NCBI RefSeq assembly: GCF_002893095.1
Contig: NZ_PKQQ01000002.1
Coordinates: 62,001 to 126,000, forward strand
From: Stenotrophomonas sp. VV52
GTDB taxonomy: Bacteria; Pseudomonadota; Gammaproteobacteria; Xanthomonadales; Xanthomonadaceae
DNA: 64,000 nucleotides
Direction of reading: 5' to 3'
Positions 58,026 to 64,000 of this stretch are shown here, piece by piece; within the stretch, counting starts at the first letter, position 1; the number at the start of each line of letters is the position of its first letter. Both the position numbers and the translations under genes were made by a program. The notes below the pieces were generated by a model. It was not told the DNA's origin, did no database searches, and saw nothing but the letters and a program-made list of their open reading frames with translations.

Positions 58026-59138
58026 ATGCGCCGATTGACCGTGGTGCAGCTGCTGCCGGCGCTGCACTCCGGCGGGGTCGAGCGCTCAACGCTGGAAATT
58101 GCCGCCGCGCTGGTCGCGGCCGGGCACCGTGCGATCGTGGTGTCGGCCGGTGGCCGGCTGGTGGAACCGCTGCTGGCCAGCGGCGCCGAACACCTCACTC
58201 TGGACATCGGCCGCAAGTCGATGTGGACGCTGCGCCACGTGCGCACGCTGCGCAATCTGCTGGCTGAAACGGGTGCGGACATCGTGCATGCCCGCTCGCG
58301 GCTGCCGGCCTGGCTGGGGCTGTATGCGGTGCGCAACCTGCCCGCCGCCACGCGCCCGCACTGGGTCACCACCGTGCACGGGCTGAATTCGCCCAGCCGC
58401 TACAGCGCGGTGATGACCAGTGGCGAACGGGTGATCTGCGTCTCCAACACCGTGCGCGAGTTCGTGCGCACCCATTACCCGAGCGTGCCGGCCGAGCGCC
58501 TGCAGGTGATTCCGCGTGGCGTGGACGTGGCCCAGTTCCCGCGCGTGGGCCGGCAGGACCGGCGCCCACGGCTGGCGGTGGACGCGCAGCATCCGGCCCT
58601 GGCCGGTGATGCGCCGCTGCTGTTGCTGCCCGGACGTGGCACCCGGCTCAAGGGGCATGGCCACGGGCTGACGCTGCTGGCCGGGCTGCATGCCGCCGGG
58701 GTGCCGGCGAAGCTGTGGATGCCGGGTACCCGTGAGCCGGGACGCGAACGCTACGTGGACGAGCTTGAGGCGCAGGCGCGCAGCCTGGGCGTCGCAGACG
58801 CGGTGCTGATGACGCCACCCACCTCGCGCATCGCAGAAGCGTATGCAGCCAGCGACCTGGTGCTGCAGCTGTCCGACAAACCGGAGGCCTTCGGCCGCAC
58901 CGTGGTCGAATCGCTGTCGGTGGGCCGACCTGTACTGGGCTGGAACCACGGCGGCGTGGGCGAGCTCCTGCAACATCTCCAGCCGTCGGGCGCGGTACCC
59001 TTGGGCGACGCCGACGCTCTGCTGGCGCGCGCGCTGCAGTTGCTGGCGCAGCCGCCGGCGCTGCCTTCGCGTATTCCGTTCACCCTGCAGGCGATGCAAC
59101 GTGACACGCTCCAGCTCTATACCTCCCTCGCTGGCTGA
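58026..59138 (+). CDS. GT4-family glycosyltransferase
   Basis: A 370-residue GT-B enzyme. Its start VVQLLPALHSGGVERSTLEIA holds the glycine-rich acceptor-domain loop; LLPGRGTRLKGHGHGL and SDKPEAFGRTVVESLSVGRPVLGW (EX7E-type nucleotide-sugar site) mark the donor domain. It probably adds a sugar in lipopolysaccharide core or O-chain assembly, as the next gene encodes an O-antigen-ligase-like protein that overlaps it by 38 bp. Confidence 0.88.
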   Translation: MRRLTVVQLLPALHSGGVERSTLEIAAALVAAGHRAIVVSAGGRLVEPLLASGAEHLTLDIGRKSMWTLRHVRTLRNLLAETGADIVHARSRLPAWLGLYAVRNLPAATRPHWVTTVHGLNSPSRYSAVMTSGERVICVSNTVREFVRTHYPSVPAERLQVIPRGVDVAQFPRVGRQDRRPRLAVDAQHPALAGDAPLLLLPGRGTRLKGHGHGLTLLAGLHAAGVPAKLWMPGTREPGRERYVDELEAQARSLGVADAVLMTPPTSRIAEAYAASDLVLQLSDKPEAFGRTVVESLSVGRPVLGWNHGGVGELLQHLQPSGAVPLGDADALLARALQLLAQPPALPSRIPFTLQAMQRDTLQLYTSLAG

Positions 59139-60483
59139 GCCGCTGAAGGCGCCGGGTTCGCCGGGCTTCCGCGCGGGCCGCTGGGCGCCGTGGTGGGTGA
59201 TCGCCTTCGTGGCGATGCTGCCGCTGCCCGGCATTGCCGAAACCGTGCTGGGGCTGGGGGCGATCTATGCCGCAGCGCGCATGGTGCAGCTGCGCCTGCA
59301 GGGCAAGCAGCGCATGCTCAGCAGCCCGGCGTGGGCGCTGACCAGCATCCTGTTCCTGGGCTACTGGCTGCCGCAGGCATTTTCCGCCTTCGACGCGATC
59401 GACCCCGGCACGGCGTGGCGCAAGACGGCGGCCGGGCTGCGCTACCTGCCTTTCATGTGGCTGGTGGCGATTGCGGTGGGCACGCCGGACCGGCGCGCGC
59501 TGACCTTGAAGGGCATTGCGGTCATCACCGGCATCTGGACGCTGGACGGCCTGGCGCAGGCGGCGTTCGGCACCAGCCCGCTGTTCTGGTCGATGGACCA
59601 GGTGAAATGGGCGATCAGTGGCCACGGCCTGTGCCCGCCGGCGGAAATGGCGGCGGCGGATCGATTGAGTGGCGTGCTGGGCCCGTGCAACCTGAAGTTC
59701 GGCCAGGTGCTGGCGAGCCTGTCGCCGTTCCTGTTGTTTGCCGCTGCCGCGCGGTTCGGGCGCTGGGGCTGGATGGTGTCCGCTGCGGCGCTGGGCGTGG
59801 TGCTGGTACTGGCGGGTTCGCGCGCGGCGTGGCTCACCTATGCACTGGTGCTGGTGTTCTCTGGCTGGCGCCTGCTTGGCGCACGCACGCTGCTGGCCTG
59901 CGTGGCGGTGGGGCTGGTGGTGGCGATCGGGCTGGGCGTGGGTTCCTCGCAGGTCCGAGAGCGCCTGGAGCGCACCGCGATGGCGTGGGAAGGCGAGAGC
60001 GACGGCGTCAACCAGGCGTTGTCCGGACGCGCACAGATCTGGGCGGCGGCGGGCTGCATGATCGAACAGCATCCCATCAACGGCGTAGGCGCCCGCGGTT
60101 TCCGCGACGCGTACCCGGAGTGCAATCCGCGCCCGGAAGCGCAGGAAGTATGGGGGGACGGTCCGGCACTGCACGCGCACCAGATCCTGCTGGAAATCCT
60201 GGCTGAAACCGGCGTGCTGGGCCTGCTGCTGTGGCTGGCCGCAGCGGCACAGGCATGGCGCGCCTGGCGTTTCGCACCGAAGGCCGCGCGGGAACGCGCG
60301 CGCCCGGCGATGCTCGCATTGGCGGTCACCGTGTTCCCGCTCAACACCCACCTGGCGTTCTATTCCACCTTCTGGGGTGGTCTGACATTGTTGCTGGCCG
60401 CCCTGTACGCAGGCAGCCTTCTTGCCAGCGAAGCCCCAACGCAGGGTGATCCCGCGCAAACGGTACCCCGCGGTGCGCACTGA
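59101..60483 (+). CDS. O-antigen-ligase-family (WaaL-like) membrane protein
   Basis: A 460-residue inner-membrane protein with about eleven hydrophobic segments and a large periplasmic loop (about residues 305-365) containing SGRAQIWAAAGCMIEQHPINGVG and the histidine in LHAHQILLEILAETG, as in WaaL/Wzy_C proteins, which transfer or polymerise O-chains. The first plausible start is GTG 59101 inside the GT4 gene; no ATG lies before the first helix. A REP pair follows three bases after the stop. Confidence 0.85.
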   Translation: MTRSSSIPPSLAEPLKAPGSPGFRAGRWAPWWVIAFVAMLPLPGIAETVLGLGAIYAAARMVQLRLQGKQRMLSSPAWALTSILFLGYWLPQAFSAFDAIDPGTAWRKTAAGLRYLPFMWLVAIAVGTPDRRALTLKGIAVITGIWTLDGLAQAAFGTSPLFWSMDQVKWAISGHGLCPPAEMAAADRLSGVLGPCNLKFGQVLASLSPFLLFAAAARFGRWGWMVSAAALGVVLVLAGSRAAWLTYALVLVFSGWRLLGARTLLACVAVGLVVAIGLGVGSSQVRERLERTAMAWEGESDGVNQALSGRAQIWAAAGCMIEQHPINGVGARGFRDAYPECNPRPEAQEVWGDGPALHAHQILLEILAETGVLGLLLWLAAAAQAWRAWRFAPKAARERARPAMLALAVTVFPLNTHLAFYSTFWGGLTLLLAALYAGSLLASEAPTQGDPAQTVPRGAH

Positions 60484-60486
60484 CGC

Positions 60487-60553
60487 GTAGCGACACGCCA
60501 TGCGTGTCCCATGGACGGTCGGCACCGCGCGGACACGCATGGCGTGTCCCTAC
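60487..60553. repeat. Inverted REP pair downstream of the RAYT gene
   Basis: Units 60487-60510 (+) and 60531-60553 (-), both of the GACACGCCATGCGTGTC subfamily. The right unit's GTAG (minus strand) supplies the stop codon of the RAYT gene. Confidence 0.9.
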
Positions 60554-60981
60554 AGGCCTCTGCACCAGGCGTAGGGGTATTCGCCTGCCTGTTCTGCCAG
60601 CCCCGCGCGCAGGGGATTGGCCACGATGTAACGTGCGGCCTCGATCAACGACTCTTCACGCCGCAGCGCATGGTCGTGATACCCCTTTTGCCACACCCGA
60701 TCGCCACCGATCAGCCGACTGCTGCGCGATTTGAAGATGTTCATGCAGGTGGCGAGGGTTCCCGATTTCAGCTCCATCAACCAGTGGACGTGGTCGGGCA
60801 TCACCACCCAGGCGTGTGTGCGGCTGCGGCCGCTGCGTTCGATGTGGCGCAGGGCATCGATCACGGCATGGGCGTTGCCGGGAACCTCGAACAGAGGTTG
60901 CCGACCGCGGGTGACGGTGGTGAGGATGTAGATGGCCCCCACGGCCGAGAACCGCCCGCGTTGGAGGCGTGAACTGGACAT
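60550..60981 (-). CDS. rayT: REP-associated tyrosine transposase (RAYT)
   Basis: A 143-residue single-strand nuclease of the Y1/HUH class. HVH of VVMPDHVHWLME (His64, His66) binds the metal and Tyr101 in WQKGYHDHALRREE is the catalytic tyrosine; YIVANPLRAGL follows as usual. RAYTs cut and join REP DNA and are thought to spread REP elements. Five REP units of one subfamily flank the gene and match others at 15.5, 24.1 and 63.5 kb. The ATG at 60981 starts the domain; the frame further upstream is REP sequence. Confidence 0.93.
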   Translation of the reverse strand: MSSSRLQRGRFSAVGAIYILTTVTRGRQPLFEVPGNAHAVIDALRHIERSGRSRTHAWVVMPDHVHWLMELKSGTLATCMNIFKSRSSRLIGGDRVWQKGYHDHALRREESLIEAARYIVANPLRAGLAEQAGEYPYAWCRGL

Positions 60982-61038
60982 GCGGAAAGGTTGCCGCGGC
61001 GGCGGCAGCGAACATATCGGCAAGGGACGCAATTCCGC

Positions 61039-61145
61039 GTAGGGACACGCCACGCGTGTCTGCGCGGGGTGGCTGGCGGTGCGTGGGACACGCATGGCGT
61101 GTCGCTACGGGCGGTGCATGCGGGTAGTGACACGCCATGCGTGTC
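61039..61145. repeat. Three REP units upstream of the RAYT gene
   Basis: 61039-61060 (+), 61085-61108 (-) and 61124-61145 (+), GACACGCCATGCGTGTC subfamily, the first with one substitution in the palindrome (GCCACGCG). Confidence 0.9.
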
Positions 61146-61185
61146 AACGCGGGTCCCGGCAACGCGCGACGCCTACGCCCAATCG

Positions 61186-62106
61186 TTACTTGTAATAGTC
61201 GCTCCGCCCACCCGGCTGCCGCTTGAACCGCCGGTGGATCCACAGATACTGGTCCGGGGCCTCGCGGACCATCGCTTCGATCGCCTGGTTGACCCGCGCA
61301 GTATCCGCTTCGACGTCCTCACTGGGGAAGTTCTCCAGCGGCGCACCGATCTTCAGGAAATACTTCCCACCTTCGCGGCGATGGAAGTACGGAATCACCG
61401 CACACCCGGTCATCCGCGCCAACTGGTGCGTCGCCGTAATTGTCGAGGCGGTATGCCCGAAGAACGGCACGAACACCGTGTCCTTGCCGCGCATGTCCTG
61501 GTCCGGCGCGTACCACAGGAAGCCGCCCTTCTTCAGATGCCGCACCGTGGCGCGGATGTCTTCATTGGCATACATCGCCTTGGCGTAACGCAGCCGGCCG
61601 AACTTCACCGCCCACTCGTACACCGGATTGCGGTGCTTGCGGTACATGCCCGACAGGTCCACGTGGTCGCACAGCAGCCGTCCGCACATCTCCAGGGTCA
61701 TGAAGTGGCCCGAGACCAGCAGCACGCCACGGCCTTCGGCCTGCATGCGCTTGAGGTGCTCCAGTCCTTCCACCTCGACCTTGGGGCGGATGCTGTCGAT
61801 ACTGCCCCACCAGGCCCGCGCGAATTCGAAGATGCCCACGCCCAGTGCGTCGAAGCTGTCGCGTAGCAGGCGCTGGCGCCAGGCGTCGTCCTTTTCGGGG
61901 AAGCACAGCTTGAGGTTCACCTCGGCCGCGCGACGGCGGCTGCTGGCCACGTGGTAGGCCACGGTGCCCACGCCACGGCCCAGCGCGCGCTGCAGGCCCC
62001 AGGGCAGCCGGGCGATCACGAAGGCGGCCAGGATGAAGGCGAAGGTCGGCCAGTGCCGGGGATTGCGCAGGGACGGCCGGGTGGCGGTGGAAGCGTTATC
62101 GGACAT
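61186..62106 (-). CDS. lpxL: Lipid A biosynthesis acyltransferase (LpxL/HtrB type)
   Basis: A 306-residue inner-membrane enzyme that adds a secondary acyl chain to Kdo2-lipid IVA. One N-terminal membrane segment (FILAAFVIARLPWGL) precedes the acyltransferase domain with the catalytic SGHFMTLEMCGR (HX4D/E-type) and LWYAPDQDMRG, VFVPFFGHTASTITATHQLAR. It is divergent from waaA by 67 bp, so two lipid A-Kdo steps share a promoter region. Confidence 0.9.
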   Translation of the reverse strand: MSDNASTATRPSLRNPRHWPTFAFILAAFVIARLPWGLQRALGRGVGTVAYHVASSRRRAAEVNLKLCFPEKDDAWRQRLLRDSFDALGVGIFEFARAWWGSIDSIRPKVEVEGLEHLKRMQAEGRGVLLVSGHFMTLEMCGRLLCDHVDLSGMYRKHRNPVYEWAVKFGRLRYAKAMYANEDIRATVRHLKKGGFLWYAPDQDMRGKDTVFVPFFGHTASTITATHQLARMTGCAVIPYFHRREGGKYFLKIGAPLENFPSEDVEADTARVNQAIEAMVREAPDQYLWIHRRFKRQPGGRSDYYK

Positions 62107-62173
62107 GCCCCGATTCTAAGTCATGCGGCGGCCGCGCATGTCTTTCCCGGTGCCGCTCCCGTATCCTCCGTAC

Positions 62174-63472
62174 ATGCGTAAAAGCCCTGTCGAATGGATC
62201 CTGCGCGGCCTGTACTCGGTCGTGCTGTACCTGCTGTTGCCGATCACCGTGTACCACCTGGTCTGGCGGGGTTTCCGGGTGCGCGAGTACTTCCAGCGCT
62301 GGGACGAGCGCTACGCGTCCTACCCGCATTCCAGCGCCCAGCCCCGAGTCTGGCTGCACGCGGTGTCGGTGGGCGAGGTGAACGCGGCCGCGCCGCTGGT
62401 CAACGCGCTGCGCCAGCTGCGCCCGGACATCCGTTGGGTGATCACCACCATCACCCCGACCGGCTCTGAACGGGTGCGTTCGCTGTGGGGCGATGCGGTC
62501 GACCACGTGTACCTGCCCTACGACGTGCCCGGCAGCGTCGGCCGCTTCCTGGGCCACTTCAAGCCCAGCCTGGCGCTGATCCTGGAAACCGAGCTGTGGC
62601 CGAACCTGCTGTTTGGTTGCCGCGACCGTGGCATTCCGGTGTACATCCTCAACGCGCGGCTGTCGGCCCGCTCGCTGCGCGGCTACCGCCTGCTGCGACC
62701 GCTGATCGGACGCACCCTGCGCACCGTGACCTGCGTGGCCGCGCAGTCGGCCGACGATGCCGAACGCTTCATCCAACTGGGTGCGCTGCCCGAGCAGGTG
62801 CAGCCGCTGGGCAACCTGAAGTTCGACATCGCCACCCCGAACGTGCGCGAGTTCACCGCCCACTTCCACGCGGCCGTGCCGGGCACACGCCCGGTGTGGA
62901 TCGCCGCCAGCACCCATGAGGGCGAGGAGCAGGCCACCATCGACCTGCACCGGCGCCTGCGCGCGGAAATTCCCGGCCTGCTGCTGCTGTGGGCGCCGCG
63001 CCATCCCGAGCGGTTCCCCCGGGTCGAAGCGCTGGCGCGCGAACAGGGCTGGAAGGTCAGCACGCGCCGCCAGCAGCAGTGGCCGCAGGCCGACAGCGAT
63101 GTGTTCGTGATCGACACGCTGGGCGAGTTGATGGCGTTCTACGGCTGCGCGCAGGTCGCCTTCGTCGGTGGCAGCCTGCAGCCGATCGGCGGGCACAACC
63201 TGCTTGAGCCGGCCGCGATGGGCACCGCCACGGTGACCGGCCCGCACCTGCACAACTTCGCCGAGATTTCCCGGCGCATGCGCGAAGCCGGCGCGGTGCT
63301 GATTGAAGAGGATGTGGCTGGCGTGGGTGATGCTCTGCTGGCGCTGTTGCGCGATCCCGAAGCCCGCGAAGACATGGCCAGTGCCGGCTGCGCGCTGGTC
63401 AGCAACGGGCGTGGCGCGTTGAAGCGCACGGTGGAATTGATAGCGCCCAAATTGCCGCCGCCGTTGGGGTGA
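62174..63472 (+). CDS. waaA: Kdo transferase WaaA (KdtA)
   Basis: A 432-residue GT30 enzyme that attaches Kdo to lipid IVA at the inner membrane. An N-terminal helix (GLYSVVLYLLLPITVYHLV) is followed by WLHAVSVGEVNAAAPLV, ILETELWPNLL, WIAASTHEGEE and GHNLLEPAAMGT, all family signatures. ATG 62174 is preferred to one at 62123 because it opens the membrane anchor. A REP pair and a terminator follow. Confidence 0.95.
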   Translation: MRKSPVEWILRGLYSVVLYLLLPITVYHLVWRGFRVREYFQRWDERYASYPHSSAQPRVWLHAVSVGEVNAAAPLVNALRQLRPDIRWVITTITPTGSERVRSLWGDAVDHVYLPYDVPGSVGRFLGHFKPSLALILETELWPNLLFGCRDRGIPVYILNARLSARSLRGYRLLRPLIGRTLRTVTCVAAQSADDAERFIQLGALPEQVQPLGNLKFDIATPNVREFTAHFHAAVPGTRPVWIAASTHEGEEQATIDLHRRLRAEIPGLLLLWAPRHPERFPRVEALAREQGWKVSTRRQQQWPQADSDVFVIDTLGELMAFYGCAQVAFVGGSLQPIGGHNLLEPAAMGTATVTGPHLHNFAEISRRMREAGAVLIEEDVAGVGDALLALLRDPEAREDMASAGCALVSNGRGALKRTVELIAPKLPPPLG

Positions 63473-63479
63473 CCTCGGC

Positions 63480-63546
63480 GTAGTGACACGCCATGCGTGT
63501 CCGCGCGGTGCCGGCGATCCGTGGGACACGCATGGCGTGTCGCTAC
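63480..63546. repeat. Inverted REP pair after waaA
   Basis: Units 63480-63501 (+) and 63523-63546 (-), GACACGCCATGCGTGTC subfamily, directly in front of a bidirectional terminator. Confidence 0.88.
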
Positions 63547-63547
63547 G

Positions 63548-63577
63548 AAAAAGCCACCCTTTCGGGTGGCTTTTTTT
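63548..63577. terminator. Bidirectional intrinsic terminator
   Basis: GCCACCC-TTTC-GGGTGGC with A-run before and seven T after, between convergent waaA and the TolC-family gene. Confidence 0.88.
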
Positions 63578-63598
63578 GGTTCCTGCGTTACGCCGCGG

Positions 63599-64000
63599 TC
63601 AGTTGTTGACCGTGGTGCTCGGCGTTGCCGCCTGCTGGGTCAGCAGGCGGTTGATGTCCTGCAGTTCGGCGATGTCCAGCACGCCCACTGCCTGGCCCAG
63701 CAACAGCCGGTTCTGCAGGAAGGTGTAGCGGGCGTTGGCGTACTCGAGCTGGGCCGCGAACAGGATGCGCTGGTTCTGGATCACGTCCAGCACGGTGCGG
63801 GTACCCACTTCCAGGCCCACCTGCGAGGCGTCATACGCGCTCTGTGCCGAAACCACCGCCAGGCGGCGCGCTTCCACTTCGCTGATGCCTGCCTTCAGGG
63901 TCTGGTAGGCGTTGCGGGTGTTGCGGTCCAGGGCGCGCTTCTGCTGCTCGTAACCGTCCTGGGCGATGTCGCGCTGGGCCAGGGCCTGGCGCACGCCGGA
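63599..64000 (-). CDS. tolC: TolC-family outer-membrane efflux protein, C-terminal part
   Basis: The last 133 or so residues of a TolC-like channel; the gene continues beyond the window. The helical repeat shows NAYQTLKAGISEVEARRLAV, YDASQVGLEVGTRTVLDVIQNQRILFAAQLEYANARYTFLQNRL, which is the conserved second-repeat helix pair of TolC. TolC is the outer duct of type I secretion and multidrug pumps. A position next to waaA is usual in Xanthomonadaceae. Confidence 0.88.
   Translation of the reverse strand, partial: SGVRQALAQRDIAQDGYEQQKRALDRNTRNAYQTLKAGISEVEARRLAVVSAQSAYDASQVGLEVGTRTVLDVIQNQRILFAAQLEYANARYTFLQNRLLLGQAVGVLDIAELQDINRLLTQQAATPSTTVNN

Overview
The window reads as a piece of chromosome from a high-GC gammaproteobacterium of the Xanthomonadaceae, most likely Stenotrophomonas. 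This is inferred from the gene content (frmRAB, phbB, citrate and C4-dicarboxylate uptake, GH92, waaA next to tolC) and from more than twenty short palindromes that begin with GTAG, the hallmark of the Stenotrophomonas GTAG-type REP family. No rRNA, tRNA, CRISPR array or prophage was seen.

Layout. 0-9 kb: cytochrome c4, the GTPase EngB, glutamate-cysteine ligase, a zinc alcohol dehydrogenase divergent from a LysR regulator, an outer-membrane protein, a secreted GH43 glycosidase and an AraC regulator. 9-15.5 kb: a multi-PAS hybrid kinase, then a zinc-ribbon/cation-efflux gene pair divergent from the formaldehyde operon frmR-frmA-frmB, with an FrmR-type operator between them. 15.5-31.9 kb: RIO-like kinase, two cell-wall enzymes (one carrying four REP elements inside its reading frame), DegV, a tandem amidohydrolase pair, AMP nucleosidase, a glutaredoxin-rhodanese fusion, a polysaccharide deacetylase, alaA, rsgA, an orphan DUF2384 antitoxin-like gene and a QEGLA-motif metallopeptidase. 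31.9-33.6 kb: an AT-richer patch with a truncated trypsin-like protease between two copies of a 30-bp palindrome.

33.6-53.7 kb is mostly carboxylate metabolism. A TonB receptor and an acetoacetyl-CoA reductase-like gene precede two modules of parallel design. The first has a CitMHS citrate transporter, an OprP-type porin, a TctD/TctE-like two-component system and a periplasmic binding protein. The second has a LuxR-type regulator, a DctB-like hybrid kinase, a second OprP-type porin, DctA and, next to it, malic enzyme MaeB. A small cassette (a SymE-like toxin and an Abi/HEPN protein flanked by 147-bp direct repeats) lies between the regulator and kinase of the second module.

53.7-64 kb: a large secreted GH92 alpha-mannosidase, then envelope genes (zinc-finger protein, GT4 glycosyltransferase, O-antigen-ligase-like protein, a REP-associated transposase, LpxL-like acyltransferase, WaaA) and the 3' end of a TolC-family gene cut by the window edge. 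The GH43 and GH92 genes, 51 kb apart, share a 14-bp palindrome upstream, suggesting one regulator for both. The strongest leads are that shared operator, the REP/RAYT system (REPs as stop codons and inside a gene) and the repeat-flanked SymE-HEPN cassette.
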